Source: Haliclystus octoradiatus
Lineage: Eukaryota > Cnidaria > Staurozoa > Stauromedusae > Haliclystidae
Direction: 5' to 3'
DNA: 64,000 nucleotides
Assembly (NCBI GenBank): GCA_916610825.1
Contig: OU744447.1
Coordinates: 16,537,751 to 16,601,750 of the forward strand
Shown here: piece after piece, positions 51,028 through 62,924 of the stretch
How the letters are laid out: each line of letters opens with the position of its first letter
Position numbering within the stretch: the stretch's first letter is position 1
The notes under the pieces: generated by a model
The model's database searches: none
Told to the model about the DNA's origin: nothing
What the model saw: the letters and a program-made list of their open reading frames with translations, nothing else
Made by a program: the position numbers and the translations under genes

Positions 51028-54000
51028 TCATAATGGGTCGCATGAGTCAGTCGTACTATTTTGCAGAATTATGTCCCCCCATGCATCTAAAATCTTTTCA
51101 ACAAACCCACGATTTCCAGAAGAATCTAATGGACTTTGCTGCAGAGCCAAAAGAATAGAAGCGACGCAAACCTCACTTCCATGACCCCATTCAGCGATCA
51201 TATTTCGACACTTCATTTCATTAGTAGGTAATGTATCGTCTGAAACAAGATTTTCAACAAGGGCCTCTGTGCAATGTAAATTAAAAGCGAGGTCAGTCCA
51301 CAATGAGCCAATTTCTTTGCATGTAATGTCAATCAGTTTTAAAATTACAACACTGTTTTCATCTTTATCTTCAACCGGACAAGCAAAGGTTAACATCAGA
51401 ATATCCAGAACTGAAAAATACAAAAATTCATCCAAATTGTTCCAGAAGATAAATAACTTTTTTTTTAAAGATTCCAAATCATGACGTCGTTAGGGTGAAA
51501 ACTAGGTACCAATTTTAGATGCGCATGAGTAACTTCATAGTCATGAGGATCAGAGCATCTTCTTGTGACTATACGCTAACTTTAATAAAAATACTGATAC
51601 GCACATTTTCAAATTGCACGGGCGCGCACTTTACACATTTAGCATTATGGATTTGACCTCACACGGTGAATCATATCAATTAAATTTTTTCTCAGCCGTG
51701 GCTGCCTATCGTGATTTATGGCATTCGTTTGGTATAAAATAATTATGTTAGACGCGGGGTTAGACGAAAGAGGGGCGGCCTTCTTAGATAAACCTACTTA
51801 TCTAGAACGCTAAAACAGTAGAGCGGCCTACTGATTCAGTGGATTGAAAATTCTAGCAAATCAGTTACGGGATATTATAGAATAGCTAGTTTAATCAATC
51901 CAGATTTTTCCGAAATTTTTTGAACGAATTCCTGAATATGTTATTTAACAGCCATATAGTTCAAATAAAAAAATATGATGATGTATACATAAGTAAGTGA
52001 ATACAGGTAAGGCAAGTGTGTGGTAATTCTTCAATGTCGCCTGTGCACAATCAATAATTATAAAAAAAAAAAATTGATTGACTTACCATCACGAAGAATA
52101 TCGGTCACGTGAGAAGGGCCAAATTCACGAATGTTCTCTCGCATAAATTTCATATCAAATGGTTGATTGATAAATTGTTGTTTAATAATTTTCAAGCATA
52201 ATTTATTTACGTCACTTGGGATCATCTGCTTCTCAGCCAATACAATCCGATCAATATCATTAGATTCAAAATTCATCTTTACTAGATAACTCCATAATTC
52301 TGGTTTATTTCCATGAAGTTCGTTCAGTCTACAGTCTTTTAATGTTATACCAAGAAACTGCCAACGGTCATCGACTTCCTAAAGCAATCAATTCATCCCT
52401 CATTAGCTACATCAACAATAGAAACGAACCTGAAATTGTTCATAATCTCATTGCTGAGATGTTTTCTCCAAGGCGACAGAGACCCTTCCAAAGCACAATC
52501 ACCTTACTTAAGATAGAGACGGCACTTCAAATTTTTCTGCAAACCAGAAAAATGACTTTCTACCACCAATTGGGAAATTCTCAAGCAGCTCTTAAAGGGG
52601 AAAAATGACTGTCGGGTTCTGTGAGCTTGAAGCAACGTGCGTGGTTGTCGTTCGTAGTGTTTCTGAGTCTGAAACCATGCTGCAACTTGAAATTGGAAGC
52701 CATGCCGAAGCCATGACTGACATCGATCGTTGCATTTACGCTAAGCTTAATTCAAGTTGAGCTCGTAATGACCGCCGGTCAATGTTGATCCTTTAACAGT
52801 CAATCGAGGGACATCATAAATGACCGCCATAAACAGGTGGTCTTTACCCACAGGGAGGTTTCGGTAGATCCTGATTAATAGTTCACTTTCCATTTATATT
52901 TGGGACAATTTTATAGGGGACCGTTGAAGAAGATTGATATGTGATTTCAAAAAGGGATTTTTTTAATTACACGTAATAGTAACATACCTGATCATTAGAA
53001 CCAATCAAATCAAAACTACCCATTTTAACAGGTGACTTTTCGTCCGTATATGTTACGATTTTACGATAGAACTCAATGTTAGTGATCTCACGTGTGTTGT
53101 TAGATAGATGTAATGTTAAATTGGTCCAATTTGGACGATGCGAGAAGAAGCTATACAACATGAACAAAGAAAATAGATATTATTATTAACTAGTACGTAA
53201 TAATTGTTATTATTATTTACGCTCTGCTGTTCACCAGCATCCAGCACTCTTCAATCGCCATGGATATCAAGTTTTAATATTGATGCTAGACTTTAGTTTG
53301 AAACTCAATATTTTTGGCACTCAAAATTAATCACCAGCATGTGTTCACGAAAACGGTGCAAAGTCAACAGCTGCTGTATACAGCTTATCGAAAAGATAAT
53401 ATCAGTTTGCATCAATACACCGGGTTATTTTTGCTTAATTAGTATTATTCTCGCTATATCGATAAAGAAACAAAACTTTTATATTTGCGGCATTTTTGCA
53501 ACTAGAGGGGACGTTAACAATAGAAAATAGTTCGTTTCGAATTCTGAACGTCAACAAAACAAATTTCCACAGCAGATATGAATGCTGATAGGAGATGAAG
53601 AATTGAACATTACGCTTCTAGGAAACGACTGGTAAACTTTCACTGCGCTATAGCTCCAATCGATTATGTTACCTAAAAAAAGTAATGTAGACAGTTAAAT
53701 ACCTTCTAGGTAACATAAGTTTATAACGGGAGGATTAGCTCAGTGTCGACCTACCGAAGGCACCCGTACCGCTCCTCTATTTCTAGATGAGTGGCTTTTT
53801 TCGCTGAGAGCAATGATTTTTAACGCTCTTTGTTGATCTCAGCCGCGACACTGCAGATCAATTTCAACAGATTTCATGGCAGATAAGCCTTGATTGTCAA
53901 TGCGCAACGATGCGCCGCAGCTACTCACAATGCAATTCTCTCTGGACCAATCCATCCGCTATCCTCAGATGGTACTCATTTGATGTTTCAGATAAAGTCA

Positions 54001-57000
54001 AGGCTGAGTTGACCTTCGGGGGATTTGAGCCACAGTCGATCAGATATGATCCGATTTGAAGTTCGGTTGCTCTGCCATCTGAGCTAATCCTCCCGTTATA
54101 AGCTTATGTTACCTAGAAGGTATTTAACTGCAAATTGAGGCTCACTCATCCCACGTTGTTTTTAAAATATATTATTCTTATATATTTCTTATATATTATA
54201 TATATATATTCTTATATATAGTTAAAACAAAATTATTATTAATATTATTTATTTTTTAACACTTTTCAGACCAAGAATCGAAACGTTGTTCATTAAAAGA
54301 AAATAGAATTATATGAAGTAAACACTTTGCTGCATCTGAACATATATGGTATGGCATTACTACTGTGTTAACCTTTTGTTTTACCCACTAATCCAACCGT
54401 TTGAGTATAGTTTGACACCATTTTGAGGTGATCATGTTAATAGATAACGGAAACAGTAACATTAAATTAAAATAAACGTTTTCTGTGATTTAGTTGTTCT
54501 CTAGTTATTTATCACTATAGAATTGTTGTTTCGGATGAATTGCGATATCCAACCGTAATTCACTGGACTCATTGCTAGTATTACAAAATGATAATTTCCA
54601 ATTTACAATATTGAAAACATGAAAACATCAGTTGATTTTAGCCACTTAGGTTTGAGGGTTATGATCTACCTGAAAGTTTCTTCTTGTTCAAGCTTGTATC
54701 TTCCTATACTTTGAACAATCAACATTTCACCACATCGTAATTTTTGATTAGAGCAACATGTATCAACCCTTTTATAATTGTCTTTCTTAGCTCGACATTC
54801 CGTATCATCATCTTGTACAACTGAAATCAATGAACAGCAAACACGTATTTGATGAAAATTATTCCTTTTTAAGTTCTGTTCTTTTTCAAATAAATACAAT
54901 TGAACGTCGTATTCAAAGGTTAGAAAATTTGTTACACGCCAAGATGATAATTGTGTCAGAAGTTCTTTTGCAGAATTGAAGCAAGACCACACAGGAATTA
55001 GGCTAAGGAAATAAATATATTGCAATTAGAATAATTATTGTAGGGAATCAGCAGGAGTTTACAGCACTGTAGGCCGATTATAAAATAATTATGTTTAGTG
55101 TGCCCTTAACAACAGAAATTTCAACTTACAAAGAAAATTGCCTTGTTTTCAGAGTAACATCATCATTATGATTCCATTGAATATCAGAAATAACATCCCA
55201 AATGCCATTTTTTAAGCGCAGGACATGCAAGTGGTAATAATGGTGTGATTGTAGGTCCTTTGTGATTGGCAAATGAACCTCACATGGTGCATCTAGTGTA
55301 GCATTATCTGTGATCTCAACACATAAGATTGGACCAGCACAAATATGAAATTCACTACAAAAATAGTCACTCCATTGGTTGACCTAAAATTATCAAAGCA
55401 AAATAATATTAAAATTAGTCGTAAACATATCACTTTTCTAGAATGCCTCTGTGAATGGCTGGTCCAATTTTCATGAACTCAAAAACGTGTTCGCAGGGGA
55501 TAATCCACTTTTCGTAAATGACATCAAAATCTGCAATAAGAAGTGTAAAATCTGCAAAATGTTTTTGGGTCCACAACATTCGGTAAGATAGTTAGCTTTC
55601 TTCGCAGGGTTGGATGGTTATGAATTAATAAATACGAGGGTTTATATCGCATCAGATGACCTGGCTCATTTTTTTTAAATGTGCAAGCATGCAGCATTCC
55701 ACTGATGGGTTCTGTCTGATGGCAAGAAAATTACAATTAATTACAATTAGATGATTACAAACCACATAGAAAAGTTCACAAGTTCATGAACGTGAAATTA
55801 TCCCATTGTCAATGAACTTTTTCATGAAATACTCCTGGAAGTTTAGTAAAGTCAACGTTCATGAGCTATTAATCAACTCATATTTTTATTGTATCTCAAC
55901 TCATGCATTTTGTTCAGGGACAGTCCTGGAATAATTGTGAAAAATATAATCCAACGAAATGAGGAGGCGACTCATAATTCAATATACCTTGAAGTATTGA
56001 TTTAGTTCAAGTCTTTGGATTATCATCCTTTTGAAATAAATAAAATACTGATCATTCCAACACGGTGATCAAGTACAATTTATACCTTAATAGATGCACA
56101 GCGTTCTTCTGATCTGGGCCTACCAGAGGCCTGAAATATCAATCTAGGGCTCATCGTATCAAATGAAATTGGCAAATTCTCCATTGGATCAAGGTTAAAA
56201 ATGTGATTTTTAAGTTGTAAGACAGCAACAAAAATACCAGGATGATTTATAGTTGTTCTAGCAATAGGATTTCCATCCAATGGGAACACTACATGAACAA
56301 AAAAGAGAAAAAACTGGATTGGATATTTGCAAGTGCCACTTTAGTTAATTAAATGAATAGAACAACAATTTGCTAATGTGCGAAATGCTTATAAAATGTT
56401 GACATCGATTTTTTAACATCAATGATAGCCTATAATGCATTTGTTTTAAAATATGTTTAAAAGTACTTTAAAGATGACCAATATAATGAAACATATATAT
56501 AACATTAGCCTTTTCCATTGATTAATCAACCACGTTGTTATTCAGCTGGGACTACACATGCGATATGCACCAAGGTTGTCACCATCTATACCATTTGCTA
56601 GAGAGACTTCAGGCGCGATACCTGGTGAGCTGCGAAATATGAAAATTCTCTTGATTGACTTCTTTTCATTCACCTCATCAGTTTTCCAGCAGCAATGTCA
56701 ACATACATTTGTTTATTGTTCTTTGGAAAATTGATTTTCTTAGGCCCAGATTCAAATTTTGAAGTTCTAGGCAATAGGTAATAACATGATCAATTTTAAA
56801 ATCCAAGTCTGCTCTGGTTTCGGGTTTGGGTAACAAAAAGTTGACAAACAGGATTCAAGCAATGTCGAGTTTTGCATGCAAACTATATTTAGCCTGCGTC
56901 CAGAGTAAAATGTTTCTTAAGGAAAGTGTAAACGTTTTAGTCTGGGTGCAGGCTAACTATATTAAGCAATTCAAAGTTTACTTATTTGATCAAAATACTC

Positions 57001-60000
57001 TCGGCACGGCATCAATTATCATCAGCTATTGTCTACATATTGGTAGATCATATATTATGTATTAGCAATTTGCCACACTCAATGCAATCAGGATCAGATG
57101 AGTGACTACCACTGCGAAAACAGTTCAGGAGTTCATGAACTGTTCATGAACTCCTGAACTATTTTTCGCAGGGATAGATTTGGTCAGAAAAATTGGATTC
57201 CAGAACATTTTTGCTAAATCTCATTTGCATGCTTAGCCTACAGTGGTTCCTAAATACAGTGCAACCAGCTGTATATGGTGACCAGTTATTAGAAGTAAAA
57301 CAACTGACAACTATGAACAGGTGGCTTTTATATACAGGGCTGATGCAATATAGCAGTCATATTGATGAGTGGCCACTATAGACAGGTTTATAAAAGTTGG
57401 CTGTTATAACAGGTTTGACTGTATGTATTTATGCACCAGAATACTGTTGTTTCAATGCATGACATGATATAATAGAAGTCATCTCACAATGATATACTTA
57501 CCTGTATCAACAGTAATCCAAGTAGATAAGGAACTTTGACTGCATTTAATCACAACTTCAGTAAACATTTGACTAGGTAATTCATGCATGTAACATGGAA
57601 TATCAAGAGTCATTCCATTCTTTACTGCATCACTTGCACTAATTATCTTGAAATGACCACTTAATACGACTCCAGTGGCTTCTTTGGTTGGTATGGAAGG
57701 CTTAATTTCTTCCACAGTGACATCTTGCATTCCTCTTATTGGACACAACAAGGATATTCTGATTCCAAGTTGTTTAATGTAATGTTCATTTCTTTTATTG
57801 CTGAAGAGAAGCTTGAACTCTCTGGATAATTAATTACATCATGATCATTGAAAGAAAACATGTTTTTATATATATATTTTTTTATAAAGATGGTCACATT
57901 AATTAGTCATGATAAAATATGGAGAATGAACAAATAGACTATAGAAACTAAAATGATATAACAAATCATTGATTGAGCATATTTGAAGGCTTATAAATGC
58001 ATTTCTAACAGAGAACATATTATCCCATTGACAACATGCAAAGGCAACAGGGTGGTATAAAGTTTTAAATTTCTGGGAAAGTTTTACAAAATCCACGTAC
58101 GACATAAAATGTTTTGAAATTCCAAGGTAATGTTGCCAAATGTTTTGAATTGTGACACATAAGCTTGACGACACACAAGTGATAGACTAAAGGAAGCATG
58201 TGGGACAGCCTCTGAAGTTGAGTAATTGATGATATATTGTTGGGCCATGCGCTTCTAGCAGCTGCTGGAGCATGTAACCATTTTTAACAAGGATGATTAT
58301 ATAGAGGCATATAATAATACAATGGCATAGTATGTATTCCATTGACAATCGAGACCTATCTGCCATGAAATCTGTTGAAATTCATCTGCAGTGTCGCAGC
58401 TGAGATCAACAAAAAGCGTTCAAAATCATTGCTCTAAGCGAAAAAGCCACTCCTCTAGAAATAGAGGAGTGGTACAGATGCCTTCGGTAGGGCGACACTG
58501 TCTACATTACTTTTTAAGATTCATAGTGTATACACCCCCAAAAAGCCAGTTTCCCCTTCAATTGCTCAGCCTCCACATAGAAAATCGGAAGGCAGCATTG
58601 CGTCGAATCAAACTTACCCTTTTGGATGAGTCAAATGATTTGATAGAAATTCCAATACTGCATTATTTCCTTCCATATTTACCAAGTCACCTATATTATA
58701 CAAACATTAGCGTATCACATTACGACCTGAGGAAAATAACATTTAACATTTAAATTAGGCAAAGCAACACTTATCAATCTTGTTCTAATTGATCCATACC
58801 TACAGTTGTAGCCTATATTTTAATGAGGGAATGGGATGGACACCTTGAAAATTTTAGTAGAAAATAAGGAAAAGGAAAAAATTAATTAAAATGTAGATAT
58901 ATGAAATACATGAATTCAAATCTCAGGCACACAACATGTAGGATTGTAGGTCCTATACCTGCAGTAACCTAAAGCAATAAAGTAAAATAGTGCATATACA
59001 CACAGCAAATTAACTTTCTAACAGAAATGAAACAACACAATACTCAGGGCCATGTCTACTTTTTAAGGGCCCAGATTTTCCCGAAAAGCCCTTTGCAAAA
59101 GTAGCTTGCTATACCACTGTCTCGCTACCCTCCCCCACCATGATGAAATCGAATAAAAAGTAGCTAGAATAAATGATCACGGCTCACAAGCTGAGTTATA
59201 AGCATTTACTGGTGGGGGACCCAAAAAGACGTCTGCCTCCCTACCATCATGAAATTTGATATAAAGCATAACATTTGAAAGCCCATAATTTGATTATAAT
59301 TGATCACTACTTTATATAAATGATAATGCAATTCTAAGTGAGTTATTATCAACTGAAACAAAAGGTATGAAAACGTCAAAATGAAACACCTTAGCTGCCG
59401 TAAGTGGTTGATCACTCTTCGCGGTAGTACAAAATCATTTTGTGTGATGGTAAAATCATTTCGTCAAGCAGAAATTCATTTTGTGCTGTGGTAACATGAT
59501 TTCGTTCAGTAAAAATCATTTCTTGCTGTTATAAATTCATTTCGTCAAGCAGAAATTCATTCCGTGCTGTGGTGGAATCACTTTGTGCTGTTCATCAATT
59601 TCAAAATTTAAAACACATTTGAATTCGAGAGCAATTGTCATGATTCCTTATATCCCTCCTACGATCTTATGCTGAGCGAATCAATCACAGCGCAGAGTGA
59701 ATTTTGCATATAAAATAGAAACATTTGAAACAATATTTCAAACGAAGTTATGACTGCACACATTGATATTACTACTGTGCATAATGAATTTACCACATCA
59801 CCAAACGGTTTCTGATTGCACGAAGCAAAATTGATTTTTGACAGAGCAAAGTGACTTTTTAGAAAATAAATTGGTTTTACTACTGCACGCAATGGCTTTA
59901 CCACAGCACAAAATGATTTTATCACAGGACAAAATGTATTTTTACTGAAGGAAATGATTTTACCATCGCGCAAAATGATTTTACTACCACGCAAAATTAT

Positions 60001-62924
60001 TTCGTACTATCGCGCAGAGTGATTAACCACTTATGGGGCAGCTACGGCGTTCCATACACAAGGTAACTGTAAATACAAAAAACATTTAAAAAATTTAAAT
60101 TTTGTTAGGCCTACTCATACTATACGAAGTAGTGACAAAGTTCAATCAAATGACGTGCTTCCGAACGGCATATACATTATACATCATGATGGTGACCCCC
60201 ACCCCGCCAGAAAAATGCATATAACTCAGTTTGAGAGTTGCAATATATAGGACCATTAGCTAAATTATGATCAAATTACAACCAATCGAATTGTGCCTAT
60301 ACTCCTCCGTTATACTCAATTTGGTTTGGCTTTGTTATTGTTGACATTCGTCGCCCGCCATCATCAGCTAGTTATAACAATAACTATAAGCGAGTTATAT
60401 ACTGTACCATTGAAATGATTACCATTGGACTTTCGAATGATATGCTTTATATCAAATTTCATGATGGTGGGGGGGGGGGGGGGGGGCTGACGTCTTTCTA
60501 CCACCACACTTCTAGTAAAATGCTTATAACTCAGCTTGTGAGCCATGATCATTTATGGGACCAACTGATCAATTGCGATCAAATTATGGGCTTTCGAATG
60601 GTACGCTTTATACTGGATTTCGATCTGTTATGTCGATTTTGACGTTTTCACACCTTTTGTTTCAATTGATCATAACTCGCTTAGAGTTGCGTGATCATTT
60701 ATATTAAGTAGTGATCAATTATGATCAAATTATGGGCTTTCGAATGGTATGCTTTATACTAGATTTCGTTCTGTTTTGTCCATTTTGAGTTTTGACGTTT
60801 TCACACCTTTTGTTTCAATTGATCATAACTCGCTTAAAATTGCGTTATCATTTAAATAAAGTAGTGATCAATTATGATCAAATTATGGGCTTTTGAATGA
60901 TAGGCCTATGCTTTATATCAAATTTCATGATGGTGGAGGATGATGGTGGGGGGGGGGCTGCCGTCTTTCTGGCCCCACCAGTAAAATGCTTATAACTCAG
61001 TTTGTGAGCCGTGATCAATTATGGGACCAACAGATCAATTGTGATCAAATTGTGATCATTTATTCTGGCTATTTTTTATTCGATTTCATGATGGTGGGGG
61101 CAAAGGAGACGGTGGTGCTTGCTATTCAAAATGAAGTGAGGGGTATAACTTACATGTCAACTCCTTTTCCAGATGTGTTCCAGATATATACTGAAAGAAA
61201 CAAATATCATAGGTCTATAGTGAGGCTTGATTTAAAAACAATTAAATAAAACATTTATTCTATCAATTTCAAACAATCCTAGGTTTTTCAATGGATGTCA
61301 CTAAGGCAGATATATCGTGATCACATTATGTTATGTTTTGTGTGAAATTTCATTGATAAAATGTGTAGATTTGAATTGAGAACCAATTTCAAGGCTAAAT
61401 TACTTGCAGTCAATAGGCCAGCGATAAAAAATCTGCACAGTATTGAAAGATCTTCACTCACAACACTCTTAATGTGAAAATGTGACAATCACCAAGAAAT
61501 AAGGGGCAATCTACTTAAAATGTAACAATAGAATAGCTACGAACGGATCATTTCAATTTCATTCTTGAACTGTTGATATTGCACACAAAGTCTTAGTTGT
61601 ATAAGAAATCAGATGGATAGTTTGAATTCAATTTGGGATTAATTCACACAAGTAGGGTTTTCAAACCACATGTATGTGGGGTTTAATCAAATACCTGCAA
61701 AAATTCTTCATAAAACTCTTAAAGAAAAGTTGAATAATGTTTGCGAGAAAGAAACAAAGAAGTGATCAAATGAAACTTCACTTCTAACAACCATGTTTCA
61801 TAATTTCGTGTTACAATGGTTCGCATTTTTCAAACTCTGTTTTTCTTGGCTAGCTTTTAGTTTGAATATTCATGGATTGCTAAAATAGTGTTGATGAAAT
61901 TTCATGAAAGTTTGTAAAGTTCATTAACAGTTCATGAACCCATCAAATTTTTTTCAGGGGTTTGATCAACTTACATCAAGTTTATCAAGGCAGCTGACCA
62001 GGCGGTCATACATGATAATTAAATCAGACCTTCCAGAATCAATTGCATCATCCAAAACTTTCAATAGGCTATTATGTATATCTTCTCTTAAAATAGTATG
62101 CTCCATAAGTGTCTCTACCATTTCAAATGACTTCACATAATATCTTAAGGCATTACTGTAATCTTTCATTCCATGATATGTAACAGCAAGGGAGAAGATT
62201 GAGCGAGCTGTATCTCCATGTTTTCCAAGTAATTTCATTCTAATCTCTACAGCTTTTTCGATCAAAGGAAGAGCATCACTGTATCTTTTCTCTCCAATAT
62301 ATAAATTAGAAAGATTTTTAAGAATTAAAGCTGTACCAAGATACTTATCCATTTCTAATATTTCTTCAATTTTCAATGCCTCTTTATAGACATTTATAGC
62401 GTTTTCTTTCCCCCCCATTTCATCATAAATGCTTGCTACGTTTTGAAGGTAGGTAGGCATGTCTAGATGAATATCACCTGAGAAAGATTTTCTTCCATCA
62501 GCTGCACGGAGATAAAAACTTAAAGCAATTTTTAAATGGACATGCTTTTCATCAGCTAAATCACAGTAGTCAGACATTTTTCTATGATAATTACCAATGG
62601 CATTGAAAGAACGTTGGATATCAACTTGATTTTTACCTTCGAATAAAATGTGTCTGAGCTCAAGGGCTTTATGGTGAAATGATAAACCCAATTGCCATTT
62701 CTCTCGATTAAAATGTGATAGTAAACTGTAATAAATAATTTCTCCTTCAACAAAGGCAAGAAGTGCTTGGCTTATTATATGTTGTGCTTTCTTGTGCGTA
62801 GTAGAGTCTATCTTAGAAAGCTGTAGCTTTCCTTGAATTAAAGCATTTCTAGCTTGATCACTTGAGAATGACAAATATTGCATCGTTGCAAGACCATAGT
62901 AGTCAGCAGATAAAGAATGTTGAT
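51028..62924 (-). CDS. TPR - ZU5/UPA-like - tandem death-domain protein, ten exons, 5' end open
   Basis: Exons on the minus strand: 62924-61975, 61190-61154, 58690-58618, 57821-57502, 56288-56086, 55383-55130, 55002-54670, 53150-52988, 52378-52087, 51410-51028. All nine junctions are GT-AG and in phase, giving 1001 codons here; the first exon starts inside a codon, so there is at least one more 5' exon. Residues 1-316 are TPR-like helical repeats (YLQNVASIYDEMGGKENAINVYKEAL, split here as YLQNVASIYDEMGG and AINVYKEALKIEE). Residues about 355-720 look like ZU5 and UPA domains (ARTTINHPGIFVAV, PCEVHLPITK, TRQFSFLIPVW). Two death-domain-like bundles follow (LWSYLVKMNFESNDIDRI; LWTDLAFNLHCTEALVENL). 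ZU5-UPA-death cores occur in PIDD, UNC5 and ankyrins; here TPRs replace LRRs. Likely an adaptor for caspase or NF-kB-type signalling. Confidence 0.85.
53692..54130. mobile_element. Foldback element with 52-bp inverted ends and tRNA-like parts
   Basis: Ends 53692-53743 and 54079-54130 are inverted copies, including ACCTTCTAGGTAACATAAG and GGGAGGATTAGCTCAG. The latter resembles the 5' end of a tRNA, and the right end on the minus strand continues like one, with AGATGGCAGAGCAACCG and a weak B-box-like TGGCTCAAATCC. The interior carries the dispersed repeat also found at 40003-40230 and 58325-58520. It lies in intron 7 of the death-domain gene. Confidence 0.75.
56890..56955. mobile_element. Tiny foldback element with TAGCCTGCG ends, third copy
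   Basis: 66 bp with inverted ends TAGCCTGCGTCCAGA; flanked by ACTATATT on both sides (8 bp). In intron 4 of the death-domain gene. Confidence 0.8.
57112..57171. repeat. 60-bp hairpin of the GTTCATGAAC family
   Basis: CTGCGAAAA at one end, TTTTTCGCAG at the other, and AGTTCAGGAGTTCATGAAC repeated inverted between them. The clearest complete copy of this family in the window. Confidence 0.85.
58325..58520 (-). repeat. Dispersed repeat, third copy, with an 11-bp-stem hairpin
   Basis: Inverted relative to 53760-54000 and shares GTCGCCCTACCGAAGGC and TTGATCTCAGC. At 58446-58471 CCACTCCTCTA and TAGAGGAGTGG pair around GAAA. Confidence 0.78.
59165..61110. repeat. Inverted and tandem repeat cluster in intron 2 of the death-domain gene
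   Basis: A unit with AACTCAGTTTGTGAGCC, TGATCAAATTATGGGCTTTC and CACACCTTTTGTTTCAATTG occurs once inverted (about 59165-59390) and several times forward (about 60420-60650, 60640-60790, 60790-60960 and 60960-61090). An 18-G run lies at 60469-60486. The inverted and forward parts flank the foldback at 59401-60033. Confidence 0.75.
59401..60033. mobile_element. Foldback element built of degenerate 20-bp subrepeats
   Basis: Ends TAAGTGGTTGATCACTCT and its inverse (AGAGTGATTAACCACTTA) at 59401 and 60033; the pairing may extend 9 bp outward through TAGCTGCC. Inside each end, a word like GTGGTAAAATCATTTTGTGC is repeated many times and inverted between the halves. Confidence 0.82.

Noticed and set aside
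58391-58753. A 120-codon plus-strand frame
   Set aside because: It overlaps a dispersed repeat and lies antisense to exon 3 of the death-domain gene (58618-58690).
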